Assembly: GCF_001186125.1 (NCBI RefSeq)
Contig: NW_014040057.1
Span: 1 to 32,116 of the forward strand
Source of the DNA: Sphaeroforma arctica JP610
Taxonomy: Eukaryota; Opisthokonta; Ichthyosporea; Ichthyophonida
Direction: 5' to 3'
DNA length: 32,116 nt
Shown here: piece by piece, positions 10,018 to 20,976 of the stretch
Numbering within the stretch: the stretch's first letter is position 1
How the letters are laid out: each line of letters opens with the position of its first letter
Notes under the pieces: generated by a model
Databases searched by the model: none
Seen by the model: the letters and a program-made list of their open reading frames with translations, nothing else
Told to the model about the DNA's origin: nothing
Position numbers and translations under genes: made by a program

Positions 10018-12520
10018 GTGAACGCGATTGCGAACGACGACAGTTTTGTACCACCATCAGCAGCTACAGAGGTACACATCAACACGANNNNNNNNNNNNN
10101 NNNNNNNCAGGCACCGAACACGACGGAACCCGCCGATGCACGTCAACGGCTGGCACAGGATTTAGAGGCGAACGCGCAGATTGCTGACAAGGCGCGATGT
10201 CGTCTGGAAGGGAGCGAAGTTACCATTTTGGTAACCCGTGAACAGGCGATGCACATGCGCAGATCAACGCGTAACTTTATATCCGACCGGTGGCTACCAT
10301 ACGTGGACGAGCAGGTGAAGAAGTGGTTGGCGGATTTGGTGATCACGAAACGGACGACACCGACGACTGTTAACCTCCCGCTCCTTGCGGTCTCGACGTT
10401 TGGTGCAGAAGAGAACGTGAAGAAGGTACGCGTATGTTTAGATATGCGTGCTGTCAACGCGCTTATTCTGGGCAACCAGTTCTTGATTCCCAAGGTCAAC
10501 GAACTTATCTCTCGCCTCAAGAGTAAGAAGTACTACACTACGCTGGATATATCGGCGGCATATAATAGGCTACCGATCCATCCCGATTCACAATACCTGT
10601 TTAGCTTTACACACGAGCGTTATCAGTACTCGTTTACATCGGAACCTTGAGCACAATACTGGACTACTTGCCGGTCCACCACTATATCGACGATATAGTT
10701 ATTGCCAGCGACGACTATGACGAACATATTCGAACGGTGAAGAAGGTGATTCAACGTTTAAGATACCACAGTTTTAAGCTCAACCCCGCCAAGTGTCACT
10801 TTGCTATTCCCGAAGTGATGATCTTAGAGAAGAAGGTGTCGGCACAATGCATAGATATTGATCATGAGAAGCAGACCAAGCTTATCGACTGGCCTACCCC
10901 ACTACGGTACAAAGACATAGCCTCTGCCTTTGGATTAGCAAATTATCTTCATGAACATCTCCCCAACTTTGCGAACACGGTTGCACCTTTGCGCGAGTTA
11001 TGCAAACTCAAACCGAAGGAGTTGATCGGCGATCGTTGGGAGAAAAGACATGCACAGGCGTGGCAGGCAATGAAGGATGCAGTTGTCAATGCAGTGGCGT
11101 TGCACTTTCCGGTCGACGGTATACCATTGAACTTGGAAACCGACGCTAGCGATTACGGTTTGGGGGGAGCGTTATTCCAATGGGTCGACGGGAAGAAACA
11201 TTATTTAATGTTCTTTAGCAAGACTCTGAACCATGCGCAACAGAACTACGCTACACCAATGAAGGAGTTACTAGCCTTGGTGTACGGGCTGACACATTTT
11301 AGGGAACATTTGGATGGGCAACGGTTTACCGTCTTTACGGACCACAAGGCCCTGGTGTATATGAATACACGGCTCAAGCTTAATCTGATGCTCGAGAGAT
11401 GGCACCATATTATAGCACCGTTCTACTCTACCATATCACATATACCAGGAGTTCCGGACATGTTGAGCAGAGTACATGAGGGGACAGCGGAGCATGACGA
11501 ACCTGTGATACTGTACACAGACTGTTGACAGTTATTCCCTAGTTACTTTGAACAAGCGCAACAACACTTCGGTCTGAACAATATAGATGTATTTGCGGAC
11601 CCGTCTAACGTTCAGCTTCGTCGATTTCGGACTAAAGACAATGGGGAAGGGGCGTTTGCCCACGACTGGTCGACAGTCGATGGATGGATGAACCCACCAT
11701 GAGAGAAGATACATAGAATGTTACGCAAGATATGGACCGATGGTGCGAGGGCAACGGTGTGTCTGCCATGGGTACCAAGGGCACCATGGTTTGACCTGTT
11801 CAAACAGTTGTTGCAATCACAACCAGTACTGGTCCCACGAACGCCACACACGTTCCTCAAGTACGCTAAGTATGCCTGTGGCAAGACGCCATGGGGATAC
11901 ACAGTGATTGCACGAGTGGGACCCCCTAACGGGTTCAAACTGGACCCACTGTTTTCCCAGCGACTTGGGTATGCAGAACCAAAACACACGGCGTACGTAA
12001 TGTGTTTAGATACCGCGCGAGAGATCTCGGTGGCAATGGCGGATCCAGAAGGTCAACCGGCATTTGAGCGGGCGACGCCAGAAGAACAACAACGCCGTAC
12101 GCGACTCACACAAGCGCACCACGAACAAGAACATCATGGTGCGGCTGATACAGTTTGGCAACTCCGTCAGAATGGTCATGTGTGGCCGGGCGCACTTGAG
12201 TTGGCAACGGAAGGTAAACGGCAGTGCGCTACATGGTTGGGACAGGATACGCTTCGTATGTTTCCACCCGATGATTAGCATTGACGCGCGCTACCCGTGG
12301 GACCATATTCAAGTCGACTATATCCCGATGTCACTTGAGTCCAGATGAAAGAACAATTATTTACTTCACGTCCTGGACAATGATACAGGCTACTCAATCC
12401 TTCGAGCGACACCGGACAAGACGAAGGAGACGACGGCACAAGCCTCGCAGACACGGACACGTAAACGCCAACGTGCCCAAATCCAAATTTTTATCTTCAG
12501 ATATGCCTACTCGGTAGGAC
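10018..12520 (+). pseudogene. pol: pol region of element A: RT, RNase H, methylase-like module, integrase N-terminal part (decayed)
   Basis: RT: NLPLLAVSTF, VRVCLDMRAVNALI, YTTLDISAAYNRLPI and YIDDIVIASDDY. RNase H: LETDASDYGLGGALF, MKELLALVYGL and FTDHKAL supply the acidic residues. The module that follows (about 11532-11930) has IDVFADPSNVQ, WMNPP, TVCLPWVPRAPWF and ACGKTPWGYTVIA; it resembles the Dam-like domain of DIRS elements. Integrase begins with a His/Cys zinc-binding region (EHHGAADTVWQLRQNGH with a later C) and PWDHIQVDYI at the core start. I did not recognise a protease. The region carries several breaks. Confidence 0.88.
10088..10107. other. Assembly gap (20 N)
   Basis: Twenty undetermined bases interrupt the start of the element A pol region. 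The length is probably a placeholder. Confidence 0.98.
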
Positions 12521-12548
12521 GGTGCGCTCGAACCGTAATCGTCGAGCC

Positions 12549-12650
12549 CTCTAGCTCTCAGAGGTTAAATGCCAGCACACTGCTCTAGCTCCCAGAAGAT
12601 AACTGCCAGCACATTGCTCTAGCTCTCAGAGGATAAATGCCAGCAACTAA
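12549..12650 (+). repeat. Three 34-bp tandem repeats near the 3' end of element A
   Basis: Units starting CTCTAGCTC at 12549, 12583 and 12617 share CAGA-R-GATAAATGCCAGCA-like sequence and differ at a few positions. They lie just upstream of the polypurine tract, in the short untranslated part between integrase and the 3' LTR. Confidence 0.9.
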
Positions 12651-12715
12651 GTTATTTGGGTATTCCTCACTATCTCTAAAACTGGCACACTGCTTTTCGG
12701 TCAGTGCTTCAGTTT

Positions 12716-12724
12716 GGGGGGGGG
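12716..12724 (+). promoter_or_regulatory. Polypurine tract of element A
   Basis: A run of nine G ends one base before the TG of the 3' LTR. This is the expected place for the plus-strand primer in LTR-element reverse transcription. A tract of pure G is unusual. Confidence 0.75.
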
Positions 12725-12725
12725 T

Positions 12726-12956
12726 TGTGGTCAGAATACAAGTACTTAGGTTTTAGTTGTTTATTTTAGTTATTATAGTTTTTTACAGTTTATCAAAATA
12801 ATTTGATAAACTTGGTATTTGCTGACTATTATAGCACATGACTTATGACTCACTTTTAGAGTCACTAATTTTACAATTACTATTGAATGAACAACGTCTC
12901 CCTCTCTACGGAGAGTGAACGTTGCGATACAATTATTGAAGCGCTCGTTTACCACA
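12726..12956 (+). repeat. 3' LTR of element A
   Basis: This 231-base LTR starts TGTGGTCAG and ends TTACCACA. It aligns along its whole length with 5743-5963 at roughly 94% identity. It includes the same internal stem (12787-12812), here with one base pair changed on both sides. The TTAG target duplication follows at 12957-12960. Confidence 0.93.
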
Positions 12957-13700
12957 TTAGAACAGACAGGGGAACCAACGTTACTGTGCGCAATTTTGAT
13001 ATTCAATTGGTTGAATTTTGACCATCGTTTAAGCGGGCTTGTAAGGTGGTCTCACAAAGAGAGACTAAATTGTCGTGCACAATTGAACGCGGAGAAGGAA
13101 GATGAAGATTTATGACAGCACTCGTAACGATTTTAAGATTGAAAGGGAATACAAATGGCCAAGTAGCAAATTACTTTCGCATATTGATCCGTCAGATGAT
13201 ATATTTTCTATTTCTCGTGAAACTGCAATCGCTGAAACTAATCATGAATATATTTACAGCTTATGGTATGTATTTGGCTACGCAAACATCGCTTACTGCA
13301 TCGTCTTCTACAACTGCACGTGGAACTGCAATCCCTGAAACTATTCCTGAAATTGTTGACACGCAGGATCCAGCTAATGATATTTATATGCCTAAGGTCA
13401 CAACATTTACTGTTCCGTGCTCTACCCAGTTGTAAAGTATTCAGCCCTTTCCATAAGAAAGAGTACGTTAATTGTGTGCAGGATCAGCCTTTGTCGTACA
13501 TTAGTCTCAATGACCCTGCAGACTTGTATTACAGAATCAATGATCTCAATATTATTAACAAACATGAACCTGTGATCAGTTCTACACGGAAACGTGCGTT
13601 CGACGCCCCAAGCGCGCAATTCAAATGCAAAATAACCAATAGATAATTAATTTACATCTATTAAACCATGCACGAAACCGAATCAGAACAGTACTCAACT
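12957..13700 (+). pseudogene. Decayed coding debris upstream of the helicase relic
   Basis: Short overlapping + frames cover this interval. One includes the segment NWLNFDHRLSGLVRWSHKE; another at 13112-13435 is Ser/Thr-rich; another includes QPLSYISLNDPADLYYRIN. They resemble successive parts of one decayed protein in the same orientation as the helicase that follows. I recognise no domain. If the target duplication is read as the original junction, this DNA was once contiguous with the region ending at 5742. Confidence 0.4.
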
Positions 13701-15117
13701 CTCTTCCCCCGTATTTCTTAAAAATATACACGAGGTTAATCCATACAAGGACAGGGAACCTCAATCGCTTGGAACACACGGGAATTTACAATATGATGCA
13801 GACAACCCAATCGAATTTCGCATAGATTCGGACAATGCAGAACATTTGACACAGATTTATAAACATAGTTTTACTTGCGCCAAAGGTAAATCTGGGAAAA
13901 TAGGTTGCCAAATGGCAAAACCATCTCCAATGCAACCAACTACCCAATTTCTTCAAATATTTCATGATAAACAGGATGATTTAATCACTACTGAACCTCT
14001 TACAGTATAAGACTACCTACTGTTGTATCTGTGACTACGCAAAATATGCATGGGGTCGGAGATAATCGATGCATTGCTTTTGCAACCCGCAGACGAAATA
14101 AACGTGATACATATGTACACCCGTGCAGCAATTTATACGGATGCAAGGGGCTACTGGTGTCGGTAAACCCTGGTCTGTAAACTGTGTGAGAAACAAATTG
14201 CCTCACTCCCATGAAATTCGGTTTAGGTGCATTCACTGGCGTTGCGGTTATTCTTTCACCCGATGGTGAGACCCTTTCTCGTTCATTTTCTTTGTCAAGC
14301 AGAGACATTTACATTCCTTTAGAGACTAATGTTCGCCTTCGCCTACGAGAAAAACTTGGTCGCATACGCGTTCTTGTAATAGATGAAATGACATTCGTTA
14401 GTGCAAACTTTATATACAGCATTAATCGCAGATTACAAGAAATTTTTAACAATGATGCAGACTTGTTTGCCGGGATCAGTGTTGTCCTCATGGGGGACTT
14501 GAAGCAGTTGCCCTCATGCAGGCAACAATCCACGCACAAACCCATGCTCACATGTTGTCGAAAATCAACGGACGTGGCTGCTATAGAACTTTTGCAGCGC
14601 TTCACTGTGTACAAATTCAGCACACAACATCGCACGAACGATCAAAACCAGATTGAACTATTAAAACACTTTAAACCCAAAGCATCAATAGGTCCTAAAA
14701 ATCTTACACATATACAACCGTTATCTCCTACGTTAATAACAACTGAACCTTTTAAATGGCTCACTGCTCCCTATGCTTGCCTCGTCAACAAAGAGCGCAG
14801 TTCTGTGAGCTCTTTGGGAATATGCCAATTCTCAAAAGCTACTCAAAACGTCGTGTACAAATTCAAAAGTCTGTGATAGTGACTACGACTCGAAATTGAA
14901 CAAAGACTCTCTCACTTTCTTCCCTGAATTATATCAATACTTTACAACAGGCCTTCCTATTATTCTAACCCATATTATTTGCGTTCAGTATGGGCTCGCT
15001 AACGGCACCAGGGCCACATTGGTAGACTTTTGTTATGAAGATTTGCATAAAAAGTCAATTTTTGAATCGTCCAAGCATTTAGCTTCCATAGGCATCCCTT
15101 TCGGAATGGCCATTTGA
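13700..15117 (+). pseudogene. Helitron/Pif1-like SF1 helicase relic
   Basis: The product would be a DNA helicase of the Pif1/RecD2 type, as carried by Helitron rolling-circle transposons. Seen in order: a Cys/His patch (HSFTCAKGKSGKIGCQMAKP) of the kind found before the helicase in Helitron-like proteins; a Walker A-like GATGVGKP at 14147-14170, where Pro replaces the usual Ser/Thr; TGVAVILSPDGETLSRSF (motif Ia); VLVIDEMTFV (Walker B); VVLMGDLKQLPS (motif III); and GLPIILT with VQYGLANGTRATLVDF near the end. Several stops and frame changes separate these, so it is a pseudogene. No Rep endonuclease (HUH) motif or Helitron terminus was found, so a domesticated or host Pif1 paralogue cannot be excluded. 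Confidence 0.75.
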
Positions 15118-15119
15118 TG

Positions 15120-16875
15120 GACGCTGACGCATGTGCTCATTCGTGAACAACTCAGCCAATTTCGTGAATTTTCAATGGCGAATTTTGACGCGTCTATTCT
15201 AAATGACACGGTCCAGACGGCGTCGGATGTGGACTTTCTTGAGCAACAGGTGGCGCCAACATAGCAACCACAATGGACTCCTCAACACCCAACGCAGGTA
15301 TTGACGACGCCCACTGGCCAGTTAACTATCAGCGTGAAGGACGAGATGAAGCAAATCAGCCCCGTTAGATGAGAAATTGGCCGCACGAAGCCGATACCTC
15401 AGGTGGTACCTTACGATAATATGCACGTGACTCGAAGAGAGCTGATGTTGAAACACGATCAAAATCGAGCACAAGAAATTCCGACACCAGATGAGATGCC
15501 GACCGACTTTTGTGATTTGAGTTGTACTCGGGAATCGACGACTGTGATGAGATCTGCCGGTCAATTTATTTTTGGAACCAGCGGATTTACATTTGGCATT
15601 GAACACTTCCAAGAATTTGTCGTCGTCGGCAAGGCGCTCCTTTGATGCATTTCGCAGAGTGATGAAATCTCCACGGCAACGGCCTAATCACGGTCAAGTA
15701 GCAGGGAATTTATTTCGTGACAAGCTGTTTCGTCGTCCACGCTTACCAGAAGAGATGAAGGAGTGCTGTACGGTTGAAAATATGAATTTACCCGATATTA
15801 TTGATATAATTCTGGGCATGGACATTATGGGAGAACTAGGACTAGGCCATACTGGCCTATCGTCACCATTTCCAGAAGTAGTCGGAATATTATGGATGAA
15901 CTGCTCGAACCGATATACATTCGGATGGCCCCAGACTTATCAGAGCCAGAAGATATTCGACACCGGCTACAACAATAGTTAGACGCTAACGAAACAATTT
16001 GGGATGTAGCTCTTTGTATCCTACCAGGTACTGAAATATCACTACCCATACCTCGCGATAAACTCTTGGGTCTACGACGACAAACACGTAACTTTGTGTA
16101 TGACAAATACGACCCATACGTCATACAGTACGTACACAGATGGGAACATGAGTTGGTAATCCAGCGTCACACATCGGTGTCGATGGTCAACTTGCCTCTT
16201 CTGGCGGTATTATCATTCACACCGTCGGGGGAACTAATTAAGATACGGGTGTAATTGGATTTACGACAGATCAATGCTCTTATTTCAGGAGACAAGTTTA
16301 CATTACCGAAGGTCAATGAGATTATTAGTAACTTGAGGGGTAAGCGATACTATACTGCGTAGGAACTATCGGCCACATATCATCGCTTACCCATACACGA
16401 GGACTCACAACATATGTCCTCGCTTACATGGGATAGTCACCAATACTCGTTCACGTCGGCTCCGTTTGGACTATCGACAATTACGTCCCAATTTCAGCGC
16501 ACAATTAGTAATTTGATGGCGGGATTAGACGTGCAATGCTACGTTGATGATCTTATAATTGCGTCTGATAACTACGAGGATCCGATTACTACAGTTGAAG
16601 AGGTCATCCGACGGCTCACCGAGAACAACTTCAAACTCAACCAAAAGAAGTGCCACTTGGCAGTGGGCGAGGTTATGGTACTGGGGAAGAAAGTACCTGC
16701 AAAAGGAGTAGACGTCGATCACGAGAAACAGCAACGGTTGATAGACTGGCCAACGCCACGATGTCATAGGGACATCGCGTCCACATCAGGTCTGGCTACT
16801 TTCCTATCTGAACACTTCCCTAATTTTGCACATAAAGTGGCCCCACTCCGGTCGTTCTCGAAACTCAAGTTGGAA
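15120..16875 (+). pseudogene. Element B: Ty3/Gypsy fossil with protease end and reverse transcriptase
   Basis: After the helicase relic the + strand carries Gln/Pro-rich sequence (about 15120-15360) and then a protease-like end, DIILGMDIMGELGLG, at about 15800-15845, typical of the last strand of retropepsins. RT follows: RRQTRNFVYDKYDPYV, NLPLLAVLSF, KVNEIISNLRGKRYY, YSFTSAPFGLSTI and CYVDDLIIASDNY, then DHEKQQRLIDWPTPR. It is closely related to element A in these motifs but clearly a separate copy. No LTRs were identified. It is broken in several places. Confidence 0.85.
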
Positions 16876-17318
16876 GCATTCTATCTTTTTTTGCCTTTTA
16901 AATAAGGCCACGTTGCGTGTTATCCGACTAGTGGCTATATTTAACGCACTAGAACCGTCGGGCTTGTGTCAGCGACAGAGATTATATATGGTCCTATTCA
17001 TTTATATGTTAAAACAGTAGCATCGGAGTCGCGTTGACGTATGTTGAATCTATCTCCCATTTGATATTCTGCTAACTTTTTGGTAGCATTCTATCTTTTT
17101 TTTTGCCTTTTAAATAAGGCCACATTGCGTGTTTCTCGCAAGCAAGGATATACAACGTTATATATACGTTGTCGGAGTCGCGTTGACGGATGTTGAATCT
17201 GTCTCCCACTTGATATTCTGCTAACTTTTGGTAGCATTCTGTCTTTTTTTGCCCTTTAAATAAAGTCATATTGCGTGTTTCTTGCAAGCAAGGATATACA
17301 ACGTTATGTATAGATTGT
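16873..17318 (-). repeat. ~149-bp tandem repeat covering an integrase-end sequence
   Basis: The unit at 17024-17172, starting CGGAGTCGCGTTGACG, is repeated at 17173-17318. A partial copy of its middle section (GCATTCTATCTTTTTTTGCC onward) also lies at about 16873-16910, at the right end of element B. On the minus strand the units encode the post-core region of element D integrase. The copies differ at several positions and in T-run length. Confidence 0.85.
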
Positions 17319-17725
17319 ACCTTCTCTGACCATGGCAACTCACGGCGTTCAGGTTCGTCTTTGTTAAAGGGTATTTGTAACTCACTATGTCTGCCACGAA
17401 AATAGTGAGCAAGTGTTTTTCCTGTAACCGTATCAGCACACTCGTTCATTTGTGTTTGTACCCACTTAAGGTGGTACCGCCAATCATCTGCATCATCCGT
17501 TGCTGCAGTACGTAAGAAGAACTTAAGTCTTCTATGGCGCGTTTCACTAGCGCCTTGTATTTGCGGTTTATATGGCACACCCCTTTTATGGCACATGCCT
17601 GATACGAGTACTAACAATTCCATTACATCATCGCAGAACTCACTACCGTTATCAGAACACATTATGTAGAGTATGGAGACCAACTGAAAGGTGCAAGACA
17701 AAGGATACAATAGACCTCTTCTCAA
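17072..17725 (-). pseudogene. Element D: Ty3/Gypsy integrase fossil
   Basis: Minus-strand frame of 217 codons. It shows the second part of an rve integrase core: CSDNGSEFCDDVMELL (catalytic Asp region) and then YKPQIQGASETRHRRLK (catalytic Glu region), followed by a helical segment (WRYHLKWVQTQMNECADTVTGKTLAHYFRGRHSE) typical after the core. A C-terminal basic region overlaps the tandem repeat. It is orientated opposite to element B, and the two abut near 16875. No LTR was recognised. It is a broken fragment. Confidence 0.85.
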
Positions 17726-17729
17726 GTAC

Positions 17730-18370
17730 AGTTATATCCGCTAGGAATAGTCCCTAGTCTGAAAGCACCGAACTGAGTCTTTATTTGTGTTTTCTAATTC
17801 ACTAGACAGATTTCTACCTGAGTGTTACTCTCACACGCGGAGTCCCGGTATAGCTTACCGGATCTACCACTAATATTTCTGATGACTCTAATATCAGGAA
17901 TATTTGAATCCTAATTACAAAACTCAATATTTGATTGTTCTGCAGTTTTGGGATTTGTATTGGTTTTTTTGATAATCCGGTCCCTAGATGCTACAGCCCT
18001 CCATTTGTATTCTTCTTAGCCTGCGTGGGAGTGGAAAGTGACATCTTACAGTACTAGATTATCTAGTGGTTGGTGTTTTGTACAGGGAAAGACTTGTCTC
18101 TTAGGAGGCATAAGATGAAAGTCCTGCCACCATTATCTATTATTGCATATTGCCTATTAATTAAATCTATACTATGACGGGAGTTCTCTACCACGCTCAT
18201 CGGAGTCAGTTTTGACCGGTGCTCTCGGTTGATCTCAAATTGGCTTAGGAAAACGCATCTCAACGGTGGCTCTACAACGAAGTCTTTGGTCTTTATCCCT
18301 CTGGTATGTGGGCGGGGCATGCTTCAAGGCGAGAAAAGTGTGAGTGTCCTTCGGTGTCAGTGAGACTTGC
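17730..18370. other. Unassigned DNA between fossils D and C, possibly LTR remains
   Basis: About 640 bases without a recognisable domain. By position on the minus strand this is where the 3' untranslated end and LTR of element C would lie. A short palindrome (CTAGATTATCTAG) occurs at about 18053-18066. I found no second copy of this sequence in the window, so an LTR cannot be confirmed. Confidence 0.35.
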
Positions 18371-20976
18371 TTAGGTCCCCCGCCTCGTGCGCTTTCTGTT
18401 GCTCGTTGATCTTTCATCAGTACTCGTTGCTGTTGATGTAGTTGCCCTATATTGCCTTCGTTTGCGTCGAGTGCGTTGTAAGAAAATCAGCATCTGCGAT
18501 GTCTGATTCATGCGTCCAGGTACGTTCTCCATCTGTCCAATGCAGTAGGTACTCCTGGGACCCATCACCTCGGATGGACAGCCTATGGTCGACTATCGAG
18601 GAAAACTGAGTCTCCTCAGGTTGATGTTAGGGGATTTTTGGAAGTGAATGTTTCCGGAGCATTGACCTCTTTTACGAGTCCAATTAGCTCATCACTGACC
18701 GAGTTAGGCTATTCGGGGGCTTTAGTCCTACCAAGGTTACAGACAAAATACTCGTTGCCCTCCCTGCATACTATTTTGTATGGTCCGCCATATGATGCTG
18801 GCATCTTGTTCATTTCACCTTGATAGCAGACCATGACAATGCCCCCTTCCTGGAATTATACATACATTTTTGTTGTTGGTATTTTCGGTCGTATGCTGCA
18901 CAGATCTTCTTTTGATATTGCACAACATTATTTTCTAGTTGTGGCCCGATGGCTTCTTCTAGATTCTGCAGTCGCTCTTCCCAAGATACTGTTGTACAGG
19001 GTGCGGTCACTGACTCTTTTTAGTCCGTTAGTTGATTCTGTCTGCGACCAAAGTAAACGTTAAATCGTGGTGACTTGTGCTTTCTTGATGTATGCGGATT
19101 GTGGCCCATCTGTACGAAGGGAAGTCGTGAAAACCAGTTACCTGGGTTTTGTTCAACAAATCTCCGTGACAGTGGTACGAGGTCTCTATGTGATCGTTCG
19201 TTCGCGACTAAGACTTTAGTTTGGTACGGCCGAGAGACTAGGTGTTGTATCGTCGCTTGTTCAACGACTTCGAAAGTATTCCATTAACATATTCAGTGCC
19301 TTGGTCACTCTGTATGATTTGTGGGAACCCATGTTCGCACATGATTGATACTAGCGTACGTGCTATAGTAGCCACTGATTTGTCCATCATTGGTCGTAGT
19401 ATGTTTTAATTTTTGATATGGTACGCATCCTTCGATGAACTTATGTACATGTTGTTGGATTTGGGGCCATTCCTGTCCATCTGTTTGCAACTTATTTACA
19501 GTTTCCTCGGGAGTGTAATGTCCCAAGTTGTGGTATTGCTCGATGATGTTGACACGTGTCTTGTATTATGTTGTCTGCGGTGCATATCCAGAGTGAACAG
19601 GTTGTGATGCTGCAACATGTATGGCAGGTTGTTCCCGCGTTGAGTCAAAGTATGGAGACTTCACTACCATCTTTGCTACTAATGTGACGCCCCATGGGGT
19701 CTTGCCACACGCTTTCGTGCATTCCTTGAGGAACGTATTGTTTGTGTTTTCCACTATCATCGGGGTTTCTTCTAGTAAAGACAAGAACGTTGGAAACCAC
19801 GTTGCATTAGGGTGGTATGGTACACATACCGTGATGCTGGTTGCCTCTTCAATGACTTTGTCAAGGACCTCAGGTATGAGTTCCCATGACGGGTTCGCCC
19901 ATGCATTCACTTCCTGCGCCCACTTCCATAGGACCGCATTCTGCTCTTTGATATAGTATTTATCTGTGTGTGCATTGTGTGCTGATGCAAACAGATCTAC
20001 TGTGAATTTCCCAAACCGTCTTTCAGCTTCTTTGTAGAATCTGGAGTGTAACATCCAGTCTATAGCTGATATGGTTATGGGCATGCTAGTTTCCAAGGTG
20101 GTGTACTCTTGGCTGTGAGCTGTTGTTTTCACGTCTTGTAATACCACTGACGTTTTAGTATTAAACGTGTATTCGTGTAGACGCGACAACACATCTACCA
20201 TCTGGTTGTCCTTACCTGGGACATGTATGCTAGAGAAGTGATGGTGGAATATTTTTGCTATCCATTTGGCTAGCATTGTGTGTAACGTCTGTTGGCTGTT
20301 CATTTGCGCGATCTCTTTATGATCTGACCACAGTGTTATGTACCTTCCATTGATGTATTCGGGAAAATGTTCCATGCTGTATACCAGTGCTAGGAGCTCT
20401 TTTGTGTTTGTGTCATAGCGTTGCTGTGCTGGATTCGGGCCATTGGGAAAATAGCGAATATCTCTTCTGACTCCATCGATGACTTGAAATAAACATCCTG
20501 TTGTACCATTTTCACTAGCATCGCTCATGATTTGAAACGGTGCCCCATCAACAGGGAATGCTATTGTCGCCGAACGCGAGATGGCTTCTTTGAGTTCTTT
20601 CCGCTTCTTTATTAGTTCCGGTATCCATAACATGGATATGTTCTGGTTCATTTTTCCTTTCATTAGGTTCCGGAAGTGTTTAGTTGTGTGGGCAAAGTTG
20701 GGGACATGATCGCGCATATAGTTCGCGAGTCCCACCGCTTTGTGCATATCTCGGTTCGTTCTGGGTAGTGGCTAGTCCTTCATTATTTTCTGTTTTTTTC
20801 TGGATCCGCTTTGAGTCCCTATGTGGTGGCTTTCACACATAGAATGTTGACCACTTTGACCGTGAAGGCACACTTGTTGTGATTGAGTCGGAAGTTTGCT
20901 CCATTCAGTCACTTGATTACTTCACGAACTGTCTTGCGGTGATCTTCTTCTGTAAGACTCGCAATGACTATGTCAT
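18371..20976 (-). pseudogene. pol: Element C: Ty3/Gypsy chromodomain-bearing fossil (RT end, RNase H, methylase-like module, integrase)
   Basis: Read on the minus strand from 20976: DDIVIASLTEED (RT catalytic box, cut by the assembly gap), VGLANYMRDHVPNFAHT (RT end), then RNase H (IMSDASENGTTGCLFQ, TKELLALVYSMEHF, LWSDHKE). A methylase-like module follows (VDLFASAHNAHTDKYY, WANPSWELIPEVLDKV, SITVCVPYHPNATWF, ACGKTPWGVTLVA). Integrase comes next, with a zinc-binding start (HNLGHYTPEETVNKL) and core text SDQGTEYVNG. The C-terminal tail has ICAAYDRKYQQQK and, at about 18490-18600, a chromodomain-like segment, EYLLHWTDGERTWTHESDI. The chromodomain suggests the chromovirus branch. Several breaks. 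Confidence 0.88.

Larger units (their letters stand above)
5743..12956 (+). mobile_element. Element A: Ty3/Gypsy LTR retrotransposon, both LTRs present, coding regions decayed
   Basis: The element is 7.2 kb and is defined by paired LTRs and a TTAG target duplication. Parts in order: 5' LTR, a hairpin just downstream, a small acidic ORF region with an internal tandem duplication, about 1.4 kb without readable frames, gag-like sequence (about 8170-10017), pol (RT, RNase H, a methylase-like module, start of integrase), a triple 34-bp repeat, a polypurine tract and the 3' LTR. The order RT-RNase H-integrase assigns it to Ty3/Gypsy. The coding part carries several breaks and looks inactive. An assembly gap of 20 N lies inside at 10088-10107. 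Confidence 0.92.
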
